From: Nautilus pompilius
Lineage: Eukaryota > Mollusca > Cephalopoda > Nautilida > Nautilidae
Reading direction: 5' to 3'
Length of the DNA stretch: 64,000 nucleotides
Assembly: GCA_018389105.1 (NCBI GenBank)
Contig: JACATO010001035.1
Coordinates: forward strand, 704,501-768,500
The notes below the pieces were generated by a model, which saw only the letters and a list, made by a program, of their open reading frames with translations, was not told the origin of the DNA and ran no database searches. Of this stretch, positions 1 to 12,806 are shown in pieces (positions within the stretch are counted from its first letter, which is position 1; each line of letters starts with the position of its first letter). A program made the translations under genes and the position numbers.

Positions 1-512
1 AAACGTGCCAGTCGCAAATAATCCGAGAACGACATCTTCTAATACCACTGCTGAGAAACAGACAAAGTATTCAGAGGTCGTGGAAAGGAACGTATTCCCT
101 AATCGAATTAGTTTTTTTTACAATTTTAGTAGTTTGACTCAAAAGAATCAACAAGAGAAATGTCGGGAAATCTAACATTTTTGAACAGTAAAAACTAGCC
201 ACGTTCAGTAATCCAGTTGCTGGTTTGTTAACGGAAGCCTCAAAAAACAACCAAGAATTACTCGATATACCTGTGTGCTTAACGGTCAGAAATGACGAGA
301 AAGGATGAGAATATCTGAAGAAAGAAATATGAGATGGGCCATGGGGAAACTAGGATTCAAATTACACCAACTCTCTCCTTCCCACTCTCCATAGTAAAGA
401 ATTACAACCGGCTTTCGTATTTTACACAAACTCGAAACGACGATTGATTGGGCTTTCGTGTATATTCGATAATGGTAACGCAGAAGTGCGCATCTCCGAT
501 TCCTTCCCACAG

Positions 513-637
513 ATAACCTTTGAAGACGTATACACGGCGAGGTCTCTACAAATCCCCTGGTACCTGGTGGCAGGGAACCATGACTACAGAGGCAATGTGA
601 AAGCTCAGATCGACTACAGCAAGAGGTCAAACCGCTG
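513..637 (+). CDS. ACP5: ACP5 exon with GNHD motif
   Basis: Acceptor cttcccacag ends at 512 and donor gtaagt starts at 638. The 125-bp exon begins in phase 0 with [12 protein letters not shown] and contains [13 protein letters not shown]. It ends with TG, which the next exon completes to Trp. Confidence 0.9.
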
Positions 638-3600
638 GTAAGTCCAGCAGGGGCGGCCGTTTGTCTTGTAGGCAGGGAGCCGGCCGGCCGCCTGATGATT
701 ACTCTCCGCGACAAGTTTGGGAATTAATGTAGCGGCGCCAGAGACAAAGAACTAAACTTTACTTTTTATTACTTCGATGAGAAATTCAGAGAATAAATAA
801 GTAACGTGTGAAAACATTTCGGTTTATCAAGATATCAATATATATATCATTGAAAAATAAAAATTAATATTAATTATCAGAATGCTACTTAAAACGAATC
901 TCCAAACCAATTTATGCATGAACAGTAGAGCTATTATGCTACATGGTAAAAACGAATTAGTATGCATTATAGTGGTGGATTTAACCCTTATATTTTAAAT
1001 TCCATTTTCCCAAAATTTTAAAGCAATTTTTCTCTTTATAAACTCCGATATATGATGCACTTTTAACAGTCACCAAACACTGTGGTTTGTGTGCTAAGAA
1101 TACTGCAAGAGAATTAACATGTAATATATCCATTGTTGTATATTCTAGATTATAAGCCCATCAGCATCTTCTCTCATGTATTAACCCTTACCTCCTTTTT
1201 AGAAAAGCAGAAATTTTACATAATCCGTAATAAAAACACTATTATTTGAACAATTTTACTAAAAGCTTCCTTTTACCCAAATAGACTTATTTAGGGTCTC
1301 GGTTTTTCTATTGTTCAATCTCACCCCCCCCTCTTGAATGAATTGGTTAGTTTTTCGTTATTGAAAAGCACAAAATTTAAACAGAGACAGAATCAACAGG
1401 TAATTTTTGCTGTTTTTCTACCCGTTCCTAATTTTAATATCTATAATCCACAACTGGCCATATGTTTCATATAGAGATCTTCACGTTAATGTCTAGATTA
1501 TCGATCAGACTTCGATCTCCGGTGTTACAACAACAAAAGAAAGCTGTAAGCCAGAGTTTCGTTCGGCTTAAAATATATTCTAAAATATTGTTTCGTTTTG
1601 CTGTCGCTTTACTCCACCACCAACAGGAATTTCCCTGATTACTATCACAAGAAATCCTTTAGGATCCCAAGCAGCGGGGCCACAGTCGACCTCGTGATGC
1701 TGGATACCATTAAGCTGAGAAGTGAGTCCATGCACTCTGCCCAGTGGACGTGGATAGAAAACGCCTTGGAAAGTAGCAGGTACGTAACATTGGCAGTCGT
1801 AAAGGAGACGGAAAATCTGATAAATTGCTCGTTTACAGTTTTCGTTACTGAAACTTGGTTAAAACCGAACTCAACCGATTTCGCCCCTCGAGCAGCAGTG
1901 ACTACAGAAGAAACTTGGACCTCAGAGATAAATTTTCAGCGCCGTTCATTCCCAGTTCTACCGAAATGTGTAAGTGGACCCCTCTTCTTGATTACAAGTC
2001 GGCTTCACAGACAATTAATCTACCTTCTACGCTGAACCTACTGCAAGTAACTATTTAGATGGAAGGAGCAGCAAATTGTCTTGCGTATGTCGTTGATTGC
2101 GGTCTTTCTATTGGGCGACTCCACCATTTAATGATAACTCGAGCATTTACAGGTGTCTTGGAGAAACGAAATGACGCCATGGCCCAGACTTGTCGGAACT
2201 TACAATTACCCCAGACATCCTCCGAATGGATTAAATATATTTTTAATACACTAAACACAAAAGCATGGTTCTTCTGAGCACATGCTTCTGTTTTAATATG
2301 TCAAAAATGATATGGAGTGCATTTAAATTCTATTTTGTATTGACAATGCAAATGGTGCAAGCCAGACAAAACCTGTCATTTATGCAGTTTTCTTTTTTTA
2401 AAAAAAATGTCATCTTCCTGCAAGCTGTTGAACACTCAATCCTTCCTCTCCAAGTGTCTTTCCAGTACTTTGGCGAGATAATGATTTGGAGGACTTAATG
2501 TTTGAGCGAGTCCCTTACATTAACTTCTTGTTTTATTTGTTGGGGAATGCGATTTTTCTCTCTAATTCTTTTAGTTTTTTTATTTTTTTATTTTTGTTTT
2601 CAGAGCTGACTACCTGCTTGTATCTGGTCATCACCCTGTTTACTCAATTTCCGCTCACGGACCCACCCATACCTTAACACACTATTTACTTCCTTTGTTG
2701 TATAAATACAAAGTTACTGCTTATTTCTCTGGGCATGATCACGACATGCAGGTGAGTTTTAAACTCTGGGGCGGCTATCTATCTGCTTACCCAGCTATGT
2801 GGATGTGACAAAAAAACTTTCTGCTCCTGGCTACTAAAAGTATGCTCTTAAATATGTATACCTAACTGGGTTACCTGGCGCTTCATGGGGGAAAAAATGG
2901 CTTTGGATCAAGGTGTGATAGCTTAACCCCCCCTCTGATTCAGAAGTACCCACACACGAAGTTCGGGGCCTCCTGGGTGCCAGGTTTCGGCCGTGAGAGA
3001 GTGATAAACAAAAGCGCAAACACTCGAAGGCTTTATTAGATAAGGTTGATGTCAGGATATTGTTTTCATATAATTATGTAACGAATGATGTCTCTGTTAG
3101 GAACAGCATTTTTTTTTTTTTAATTTGAGAAAAGCCGGTGAAAGATCGTTTCAAAGGTTAGTAATAATTCCATCATGATAAATGAAAATTGGCATCCTGA
3201 CTTAGAACAACCTCTGTCTGATCCGCTGTGATCTGGGACATGAAGGCAATATCCAATGACAGGACATGCCATTTTATGTTTTTTCCAATATAACTTAATC
3301 AAAGACAGTTAACTAATAATACCAGTTCCTACTTTTATCTAAAAAAGTCATTATGTTTCTTTACATTACTTATGGACATTTTGTTAAGGTTTTGCCGTGG
3401 TACAATGATATATGACTACGTAGGTCTTGGCATAAGGGAACAATGTTTCCCCATTATCAATCTGTGTCATAAACGTCACGAACAACGGTCAGAAAATAAT
3501 TTTCCTTTTCAATTATTTTCATCTGAAATCAAGCACAAATTAAATGTCTTTATCACCTTGAGAAAATTTTCCATAACACCATTTTACAAATTAGGGATAA

Positions 3601-6517
3601 TAGAATACGTGTGAACCAGTTTTGTATTCTGTCAAAAACTAAAGGTTTGAGACTTATCCTGAACTTGAAAGTTTCAAGAGTCATTATTTATGATTCAGAG
3701 TCTGGCATTGATAATGGAATATTTTGTGTCGTTAGAAATCTTAGAAACAGTCTATCGCTACTTCAGTTATATTAAGTCCATAATAATTTAAAGAGGAAAA
3801 AGTTATATGTTTTAGAATTAAATGGAATTTGTATAAAATTCTGCAATACCAATATCCAAATACTTCAGAAATCACATCAAACAGAACTAGTCATTTTGCA
3901 AAATTTTCAGCTACTACGATAAAATGGACACGGGTACTGTTTGTAATAAGTGTTGTATATTGAGAATAATATTAACAGAAAGTTCACAGATAAAAAACTT
4001 TGATTTTATATTTTTTTAGAATATTAATAGTATTTTCATAAGAAAATAAATATGTGCATTATTTGGGAGAAGGAAAAAAAACTCCGGCTGCTTCATAAAT
4101 AATAAGACAGCAACAATAGTTAAACTGCTGATATTTCGATTACTGACTAGTAAATGAATAAAAGCTTTAATGAGAGAGAGAGAGAGAGAGAGAGAGGTAA
4201 TCCTTAAAAGTAAATAAATTTTAAAGCTGTAAATCTTAAAGCTCTCACTCCGTAAATTTTATCAAGGTTGAACTGTATTTAGGGGCTGCTCCACGAGATT
4301 AAAGTGCAGAGATCAAGTGATCAGATTATCAACCAGTTATGTTTTCCAAGCAGTTTCATTATTTTAGAACAATCACTACACAATATACGATAAAATCAGT
4401 ACAATCACTTTGAATATAGACACTTTAAAATCACACGTTTAGTATAGTTAATCAGTTTGTCAGGGTTATTTTGTTTACTGTCAGTAAAAACGGTGTGTAT
4501 TCCCTTGAACAACTTGAACAAGGAATTGTTTCTGTTTTTCATTCCTGATCATGATGGAAGTCCACCTCTTTCAGCATCATCATTAACTGCCTTTAAATTC
4601 TCAAAAATTCATCCAATGCTTCATTGTACTTTTCTCTGACTGCCCAAACTCTCAGAATCAGAATAGAAAAACAAGTGGAATTTCAAAACACCTGAAGAAA
4701 CCTATGGCAACAACTGCTCAGACTTCCTGATATTAAGCTGGATCCGCTTTTGAGGTTTGTCCATGCCTTGTTTTTATTCAGTGTTTTCATCATCGCCTGT
4801 TTTGTATCCAGAGATATCGAAAATTACAAAAGTAATTTATTCAGGTACTCATACTTGAGTCAGCTTACACGCTCTATTCCTCTATATAGATTTTGATTGT
4901 GTCTTGCTTTTCGAATTGACGATCGACTGATGTTTAATTCCTGTGCATCAAGACTAAGTCTTTGAACTGTGGAACAAGAAAAAAATGTTGCATTTCTTTG
5001 CAGCCAAATAAGAACTGAAAAAAGTTTTTTTTTTTGTTTATTTTCATAGGCTTAGAAGTTGACGGATTTTTAAAGCCCCTGTACTTTCTCCACTGTGATC
5101 TTGGCCATCATAACTGGTTTTAGATGTCAATCTCTTCTGTTCTTGCCCTGCACCTCGTTTCATTACTATAATTATCCCCTTTCTATTCTCAGTTCTTGAT
5201 TTTCTTAAAGGATGTATTTTATCTACTTGACCTACACATCCACGAATTTCTTTTTCTCTCTCGGTGGGTGCAAGAAGGAATTCCCTGTCTTCTGGAGTCT
5301 TGAACAGGGGATCAGAGCATTTTGGAGCGCGGTGTCGAAACAATCATCAAACTGATCGATGAATTTTGCTTCATCAGCTCGTCGTGTCTCTGTTTTTTCT
5401 CCTTTCTTTGAATTCTTCTTCAGCTTTCCCCATTTAAAAAACCGCTTTAAATTCATCGATGGAATGATTTCTGGATGAATTGGGATTGAAACCTCGTTCT
5501 AAAATATTGCAGCTTTCTCGATTACAATCTTAGAGCTTTTCGTAAAATTGCATTTCTGAATGTGCTGTAGTGGTAGAAGAGCATACACAGCATTTTACTC
5601 TTTGAAATTAATTTTCTTCTTGTTGATTCAGTTTTATCCAAACCAAGTAGCCAGAATATCGGTTTAGTTCTTTCTGTTTGTTTTTTTTTTTGCTTTCAGT
5701 AGCCACTTTCAATTTTATGACTAAGAGATTAAATTGAAATATAATTCAAAATATTTCTGAATGTTAGACAAACAAGAATTTCGGGCAAATATAATACTGC
5801 AGAAGAGGTTTTTTTAAAAGTCTGGAACATTCCAGAATAATCTACAAATTTTTATTATAAAACAATGTACAATATTCTTTAACAAAATGGAATATTCTTC
5901 AACGATTTAGAACATTTCAGAATTATCTGAAATATTTTGAAGAATATTATTGAATGTTCTAAATATCTATAAGTAGTGTATATATATATTGCGAGCCATA
6001 TATTAAACTTCAAGTTCACGAGCGACCACTAAATGTTAATCAATACTGGTAAAATTTAGAGGGAATTTCTTATTTGTATATTCGAACAAAACGAGAAAAT
6101 TAAAGAGTCGAAAATCGAAACTTTCAAAATAAAAACCATGTGATACTTTATTTGTGTGGTAAGTTCAAACAAGAACATTAAATCACACATCAATGCTAAA
6201 AAAAGCCTTTATTTCTATTAAAGCATCTCCAGAGCACAAAGGATGGCGTTTTAATTGAGCATTTCTTATCAGGAGCGGCCAGTGATACACGACATTCAAA
6301 CAGAAGACATCTGTATAGTGTTCCTCCAGGATCGTCCAAGTTCTATTGGTCGGACACAAATTCATTGGGTGCCTTTGGCTTTGCACAAGTAACAGCCAGT
6401 AATATGGCAGTTACATATTATTCAGGCAGCGGACAAGTTCTGTACAAGCACACGGTGTTACCTAGAAACACTCACCATTCTGTATTGAATCCGAGATTAA
6501 ATGGTACCAATTACTGA
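513..6517 (+). CDS. ACP5: Tartrate-resistant (purple) acid phosphatase type 5, 3' four exons
   Basis: Secreted or lysosomal dinuclear-metal phosphatase that hydrolyses phosphate monoesters. Exons 513-637, 1627-1779, 2604-2751 and 6224-6517 join in one frame across GT-AG introns of phase 2, 2 and 0. The product shows the calcineurin-like metallophosphatase motifs in order: AGNHDYRGN (metal-bridging Asn and catalytic His), SGHHPVYS (metal His) and SGHDHDMQ (metal His pair). The C-terminal exon carries the family-like stretch [16 protein letters not shown] and stops with TGA at 6515-6517. The N-terminal part (signal peptide, GDWGG and GDNFY motifs) is not in the window and must lie before base 1. 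An AATAAA follows at 6544. No disabling change was seen, so this copy could be active. A second, inverted and broken copy lies at 12195-17665. The family is clear; the exact orthologue is inferred. Confidence 0.9.
1627..1779 (+). CDS. ACP5: ACP5 exon with conserved LDT segment
   Basis: Acceptor ccaccaacag ends at 1626 and donor gtacgt starts at 1780. The 153-bp exon completes Trp from the previous exon and reads [15 protein letters not shown], then [11 protein letters not shown], then [11 protein letters not shown]. It leaves AG, completed to Arg by the next exon. Confidence 0.9.
1866..2122 (+). repeat. Inverted-duplication block A, left arm
   Basis: This intronic segment is nearly identical to the reverse complement of 16490-16746; only a few differences were seen by eye. 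It lies between ACP5 exons 1627-1779 and 2604-2751. A shorter second block (about 2199-2240, matching about 16449-16489) follows after an unmatched insertion of about 76 bp. Confidence 0.85.
2604..2751 (+). CDS. ACP5: ACP5 exon with GHHP and GHDH motifs
   Basis: Acceptor tttttgttttcag ends at 2603 and donor gtgagt starts at 2752. The 148-bp exon reads [19 protein letters not shown] and later [12 protein letters not shown], giving the last metal-ligand histidines of the active site. It ends in phase 0. Confidence 0.92.
4172..4197. repeat. (GA)n microsatellite
   Basis: An uninterrupted run of GA dinucleotides in the last ACP5 intron. A (CT/GA) tract also lies in the matching intron of the inverted copy (12511-12528). 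Confidence 0.9.
5044..5456 (-). pseudogene. Decayed minus-strand ORF, probably transposon-derived
   Basis: Two overlapping minus-strand frames (5456-5232 and 5343-5044) read as one basic protein broken by a frameshift near 5330: [28 protein letters not shown], then [19 protein letters not shown]. The pattern resembles hypothetical proteins repeated in invertebrate genomes (an acidic/aromatic segment, then an EEDK-FLLAQRE-KGR-like segment), which I associate with mobile DNA. That link is from memory and unverified. No start context, ends or function can be given. Confidence 0.35.
6224..6517 (+). CDS. ACP5: ACP5 terminal coding exon
   Basis: Acceptor tttctattaaag ends at 6223. The 294-bp exon reads [20 protein letters not shown], then [20 protein letters not shown], and stops at TGA 6515-6517. 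About 18 residues follow the point where vertebrate ACP5 usually ends. AATAAA is at 6544-6549. The exon has exactly the same length in the inverted copy (12195-12488). Confidence 0.9.
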   Translation, partial: HLQSTKDGVLIEHFLSGAASDTRHSNRRHLYSVPPGSSKFYWSDTNSLGAFGFAQVTASNMAVTYYSGSGQVLYKHTVLPRNTHHSVLNPRLNGTNY

Positions 6518-6842
6518 TTTAACTCAAAATCTGAAGTATTCACAATAAACTTGACTGCTATTATTATTATTGGTTTGTTACATTTTTACGTTTCACAATA
6601 ATACACCTCCTATTAAACTAATCTTACTTTAAAACTAGAACTTTCATCTGCATCCAGCACAGATCAAGAGATTCTGCAGTCAATTTGAAGTGAATATTAA
6701 AGCATGATTATAAGTCGCATACATCTCCAATGTGTATATAATATTTTCTGGCAGTCGTTTTTCATCATTTAAAAATTATTCCAACCTGTGTGAGACAGAG
6801 TAATAATTAACATTTTAAAGTACAAGGTATGGCCTGTATATA
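6518..6842 (+). repeat. Inverted-duplication block B, left arm (ACP5 3' flank)
   Basis: Noncoding sequence after the ACP5 stop is nearly identical to the reverse complement of about 11871-12194. It contains AATAAA at 6544-6549 and a short ATT run at 6558-6570 that both arms share. It continues the homology of the terminal exon without a break. Confidence 0.85.
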
Positions 6843-9800
6843 AAAATGGCATACATTTTTACAGTATATTGGGTTATATGATCATTGATATGTGGTGTTT
6901 GCTTTCATAATAAGCAACCAAAAATTAATAGCTCACCTAAAGAAAATTCCTAAATGATCTAGGCGAAGTTTGATCTGTTCAAGCAACTCGTTATTAAACA
7001 AAGGATCCTCAAAGACGAGACCATTACCTGCACAAGAATACAGAAAAAAAAACATTGAAAATTCCAAACTTGTAAATTTGCGTACTTTATTAATTGTTAT
7101 TCTGTTAAAGTTTGAACTTTTATTAGTGATTCTCAAAAACAGTTTTTATCCTTGTTTTAAACTTATTCCTCAAGATTTTTCTGATGCCTACATTTTATAA
7201 GGAAACAGAATACAAAGAAACTAACATTTCTATTTTAGATAAATTTATGGAAATTGACAACGACTGACTAGAAATAATCATAAATCAATAAATCAATTTA
7301 CTAAAAGTTGAGCAACCTATCAATTCTAATATTTTGATAAACTCATTTCCAGTTATAGATACAAGTCAAATGCAATCGAAACTCGAATTTTGAGCAAATC
7401 TTTCTTCTGGTTGCTAAGCAAAACCCTAAGTGAAAATGTTTATTTCTGAAAGATTTAAGTAATTATCTTCAAAACTCTGAAATTTGCTAACTTTCTAAAC
7501 TGTAAAGAAGTGGACAGGGCAGTCTGAAAATAGATTGTCAGATTTAACGTTTTAATGAGAATCTGGCCTTTTATGCTTAAAAATAAGCAGATCTTTTCTA
7601 ATAAATACTAAATATCAGAAGATAACTATTTTCAAATCCTATTTTAATTCCATTCTCCTGAACAGCTTGAAAACCACATCGTTGACAATTACGTCTTGTT
7701 ATGGCACAGCTTTTTTTAAAAAAATGAATTACAAACTTTAAAAAATGTCCTCTATTATTATTATCTCTTTAACTGGTACACAGATTTAATTTATCACCAT
7801 TTCTTGTTGATATTTTCGAATTTATATGCATAAACAAGCAAATTTAAAAGATGTTTAGTTCACTTTAAAACCATAAAATTAAAGATTTTCTAATGGCCAC
7901 AACTCACATGTTCATCATACACGATCTTTGTCAACACAGAAGTTGAATAATATCAAGAATAATATTTCATTACGTTAAGCAGTGAAATGGTTAGAACAAT
8001 CAGGTTATATTATAGCAACTGTCGATTGTTATTTCAAGGTCAGTTTCTTTATTTGTTATAACGGTTCCTGTGCAACTATTTTTTTGTGTCTATTGTTTTA
8101 ACATAATTATTGTTTTTTCGAGTGCACTTTTGAAATAGTTCCAAGAATGGTTAAACAAAGAACAAGCTAATCTCTTTTAAAATGGTGAACCGGTGTAATA
8201 AAAGTAAAGTCAGTAAATCTTTACAATATCAATACGAAACATGTTCTTCGTACAACCAACCCCTGCTCGTCCTGTAATAACTAAAGTATGCTAAACGAGG
8301 ACGACAGCAGAAGTATTGATGCCAATTTAGTTGTAAAATATAATTCTGTTGTTTTAGTTCTTCTGCTTTTAACATTCGAGATTTAGTTTCCATGAACACA
8401 GATTAAGCAGTAGAAAAACAAAAACGAAAATTATTAAATTGTTCCTTTTGCTACCAAAAACTTTAAAAAAGAATAATAAAAACTGGAGCAGTCTCTTTTA
8501 GTTACACATGTGTATCTGGGTGAGATGCCCTTTATTGGTCACTTAAAAATGAGAACTGGTAAGTTACGTTACAAATTAGACTGAGGTACACTCAGAAATT
8601 CAGAATTTTTTTTGCTTGTTTTGCTTAATTATACATTATTAATCTGAAGTAAAATGTTAGAAACCGTTTTATAGCATTGATAACTGCAAACATTTTAGAA
8701 CACGTAGCAGGCTCGTTGGGCAAGTTTGGAAAGAAGGGGGTTAATTCGCACAGGGCACGCACACTCCAAAACGGATACCCACATTCGTCCTGTTGAGTCA
8801 ATACCATTAAAACTAAAGAATTACAATACGCAGTGACAAAACAACTCATGAATAATATTTACTACGAGCCATATAAATGTACGTAGGTCATGAATAATAT
8901 AAAACCACATCAATGGCTGAGTGCTTGCAATATGTTTTCAGTTACTTAAAAAAAATCAATGTAGACGGTTTTGCTTCAGTTAATCTCGGTACTTTCTTCC
9001 TGAAAGAATTGGCAAAAATATAGACAGTACATGTTCCCGGGCAGTCACAGACTTATTTACCATCTCAATTAAATCGAGTCTCTGTGTACTATCTTTGCTA
9101 ATGCGCTTTATCTTAAAACCGTTCATCGATTTAGGGGTCAAGGTCGCCCTTCAGCATCATTTAATTCTTCTGAAGGCAGTAAACGTTAGGGGCCGACATA
9201 ACTAAAACTGTTTTAAAAATCATTACATTTTCACTGAATGTTGATAATGGAGTCAATTATCCTGTTCGATGATGATGATGATGATGATGATGATGCGGGA
9301 CTGTTCTTTGTGGTTGTAACATGCTAAGGTGAGTTCGAAGAAATCTTGGGTTCGTGTCAGAGCCATTAAAGTCGCGAACAGCTCGTGCACAAGTCCGCCC
9401 TTCTCCTGCAGCCGTTCTGTCTCCGTATCCACGAACACTCCCTACTCTGGCTGGTTCACTTATAAATCCAATGCTTCGTTATAAGTAAATAGCTTTTACT
9501 ACTCCTCCTTACTTTGAGTCATTCGCCCCTCCTCATTTCTTAAGCTCCAGTCTCAACCTTTCCCCATAAGAGGCCAAATACTTCTCTCAAAGTCTCCGCT
9601 GTTATTAGCGCCGGGAGGCTGCCATTTTCTGGCCTTCTGAAGCAGAAACTGTAGAAGTCTGTAAGGCGCCTTGATCAGGCTATCGGTGCGCCTTAAAGGC
9701 CATTCACTTAACGTGGCATCGAATGGAAATCAGATATTTTCACGCACAGAGTTACAGCCCTTATCTTATCTTTCAGGCGTTGGAGTTTCTAAACCTTTTA

Positions 9801-11870
9801 TTTTTTTCTGTTAAGGTTATCTCCCCTTCTAAATGTCACTTTATGAGATGGTACTCAGTATTATACAAAGATAAATGGTGCCCCCCCCCACACACACACA
9901 AAAAAAAGAGAAGCTTTGTAAGGAAAAGTTCCTCCAGATTTCACTGTCGAGATTAGTACGCCAAACTTCTGCGAACACGAGACATTAATGACATCACCAG
10001 CGGGGCCTGATTTAAACCTCAGTGGCTCTCATTTTAATTCAAAAATAATTCCAACCTGTAAGGGAATTTATATTTATAAATATTATTGAACATTTGTACT
10101 TTATACTAAGTTACTTAAAGGAAACCCAGACCTTTGCATTACTAACTAGTTACACTATAAGTAATGTTATAAAATAATATTCTAAGAAGTTTTGAAGGTA
10201 GCTGATGAAGCATCAAGAGTGTACGTTTTGTAAGGTGCAACAGGGCGAATTTGTATGGGAGGCTGACCATGACAACATCCATCGTTCACTTGTTTCCAGC
10301 GATTGGTCTTTAAAAGGTGAAGGCTTTAGTATTATTGCTAATACGTTCAGGGCTAATTAATAGATTATAATTATAGTAGTCTTACATTATAAAGTATGGG
10401 AGGGGTTTCATTAAGCTAGGATGAAAATATATGCAAATTCTTAGAGAAAGTTTGACAACAGTTACTGGATAAATGGGCTATGTCGTTGCACAGCTCCCTT
10501 CTGTCAACGGCAGGGAGCCATTTTGTCCGGTGTCAAATCCGAAAACGAGGCTCCTTTTTTTTGGAAAATATCGCAATGGTATGACTTTAACATGCGGCTT
10601 GTTCCAGGAATCCCAGCGGATGGAAGTTGCATTGAGGCAAAAGTTAGACTATATACACCTGATGAGGCAGTTATCCCATCCAAATTTGCTTAGCAACTTT
10701 ATCATGGCGGATGGGCATTTACTGTCCCCATCGAAAGTTTGCAACCTTATCAACTGTAGATTGTTTCCAACCAAATCAAAAGAAGATGGCTGTGTGTCAT
10801 TGAATGCAGATTTCCTACACTACCAGTAATCCCACTCCCGCAGCACCCAGAATTCACCTGCACAGAAGCGACAGCTCCAACTTTACTGTATGGACTGACT
10901 TCTCCACACAGCCACTGTCACCTTAATTGTATCCATGGATATAACTGTTGTCACCATACTGCAGCTCCATCTGGCGATCAAAGTCCCTCATCTTGTTGTC
11001 TGGCTGCAGGAAGCCTCTACCTTTATCTCCGCGGCGTGGCTAGTAATAATATTGGCAGACCCTTCTGCTCATCAGTGCCAACATCTTCTTGATACATTCA
11101 TATGAAACGAACTGGATGTAGAACAAGTACCAGTGTCTCACTTTATTTATTTTTTTAATGAAAATCTCAGGGTAAATTATACAGAAAATTAGTGCACGAT
11201 CTCCAAAATCTGGCACACTTACAGAAAACTCCACTTAGCAAAGAACCAGAACGTAAAGAGATACATTTAGATATCAAAATGGCTTCCTGAATCCGACAAA
11301 AGCCGTTTGGATTTCCGTCCTTCAGCAGGCCACAAAAAATACAATACTGTCAGATCACAAAACATAATAGGAAATGTTATGCAGAAATAATATTTTATAT
11401 CAAACAAAATTTTTTTTATGATAGATTATTTGAGGTTTAATGCCGCGACTATGACGTCAGCCAGTCATCCCTTAATGATGCCTCGGTTTTATGCCCTTTC
11501 AACCAGCTTCTGAATCCTAGAATACTTGGATTCAGAACAGCAGCTGCACAGATATCCGCTCGTTATCTATTCGCCATTAATCAAATCTGGCATTTTTTTT
11601 AAAAAAAAAAAATTGAATATTTCAGTCGAAACCGGGTGGAATGAAGAAAAAGCAGCCGAGTCGCTGAACTGTTCCAACCAAAGTGGAATGAATTGAAAAT
11701 CTACGGTTTACGTTTCTAAGTTCAACAAAGAACCGATTGGCGACGATATAATAACCATCCAAAGAACTGTGATGGCCAATAGGCCTTAAACGGAAACAAC
11801 GTGTCTTTAACATTATTTCAGGTGAAATAAAATTCATTTTTAAATATTGTTATTTTTGGCAATGCTTCAT
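6843..11870. other. Spacer of the inverted duplication
   Basis: About 5 kb between the two ACP5 arms. No exon of a known gene was recognised. Short open frames (for example 10473-10829 plus, 118 codons) look like chance or old repeats. A (GAT)n tract is at 9268-9294, and a C-run followed by a CA-run lies near 9883-9900. Confidence 0.5.
9253..9438 (-). other. Possible 3' end of a LINE-like element with (ATC)n tail
   Basis: A 61-codon minus-strand frame (ERLQEKGGLVHELFATLMAL) runs into a pure (ATC)n tract at 9294-9268, giving a run of isoleucines. A coding-like stretch ending in a simple repeat is typical of some LINE 3' ends. No reverse-transcriptase motif is present, so this is weak. Confidence 0.25.
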
Positions 11871-12194
11871 ATACAGACCATACCTTGTACTTTAAGATGA
11901 TAATTATTAGTGTGTCTCACACAGGTGAGAAAAAATTTTAAATGATGAAAAACGACTGCTAGAAATATTCTATACACATTGGAGATGTATACGACTCATA
12001 ATCATGCTTTACTATTCACTTCAAATTGACTGCAGAATCTCTTGATCTGTGCTGGATGCAGACGAAAGTTCTAGTTTTAAAGTAAGATTAGTTTAATAGG
12101 AGGTGTATTATTGTGAAACGTAAAAATGTAACAAACCAATAATAATAATAATAGCAGTCAAGTTTATTGTGAATACTTCAGATTTTGAGTTAAA
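11871..12194 (-). repeat. Inverted-duplication block B, right arm
   Basis: Reverse-complement counterpart of 6518-6842, directly downstream (minus strand) of the ACP5 pseudogene stop. It keeps the AATAAA and the short trinucleotide run. Confidence 0.85.
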
Positions 12195-12488
12195 TCAGTA
12201 ATTGGTACCATTTAATCTCGGATTCAATACAGAATGGTGAGTGCTTCTAGGTAACACCGTGTGCTTGTACAGAACTTGTCCGCTGCCTGAATAATATGTA
12301 ACTGTCATATTACTGGCTGTTACTTATGCAAAGCCAAAGGCACCCAATCAGTTTCTGTCCGACCAATAGAATTTGGACGATCTTGGAGAAACACTATCCA
12401 GATGTCTTTTGTATGGGGATCGTAGTCTACTGACTGCCCCTGATGTAAGTAACTCCATCAGAACCCCATCTTTGGTAGTCTGTATATG
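12195..12488 (-). pseudogene. ACP5 paralogue terminal exon with two stops
   Basis: Acceptor AG lies just 5' of 12488 on the minus strand; the frame reads HIQTTKDGVLMELLTSGAVS and later SKFYWSDRN. It then meets TGA, and TAA a few codons later, before the conserved [18 protein letters not shown] and the same final TGA as the plus copy. From FYWSD onward it is nearly identical to the plus copy; before that it has diverged strongly. A purine (GA) tract lies upstream where a pyrimidine tract is expected. Confidence 0.85.
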
Positions 12489-12510
12489 CTTTAATTTAAA
12501 CAGAGGTTTT

Positions 12511-12528
12511 CTCTCTCTCTCTCTCTTT
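12511..12528. repeat. (CT)n microsatellite
   Basis: CT run on the plus strand, so a GA run on the pseudogene's sense strand, about 25 bases before its last acceptor site. Confidence 0.8.
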
Positions 12529-12806
12529 TTTTAGAAATGTTGTCTAATTTCCTGTTCGTGTTTGGATTTTCGATACAAATAAAGAATCACAGCATAAAAG
12601 TATTTTGTACATCATATGTATTTACTGGAACTACTGTTTTTTATTCTTCTTAGTATTAAATACATTCAGTTCCAGTTGATATTATAGCTAATAAACACCT
12701 GAAATACTAATACTAGTTCACCATGCCATTTCAAAATTGCATTAAACATACACATGCACATACCTGAGTAAGCTGATAGGTAACTGGCACCGATTCTAAA
12801 TCTCAC

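Larger units (their letters stand above)
2752..6223 (+). other. Last ACP5 intron, mostly featureless
   Basis: About 3.5 kb of AT-rich intron. Apart from the GA tract at 4172 and a decayed minus-strand reading frame at 5044-5456 I see no gene, RNA or complete mobile element here. Confidence 0.6.

Noticed and set aside
10473..10829. 118-codon plus-strand ORF in the ACP5 spacer
   Set aside because: No recognised motif, no splice or promoter context; treated as a chance frame.
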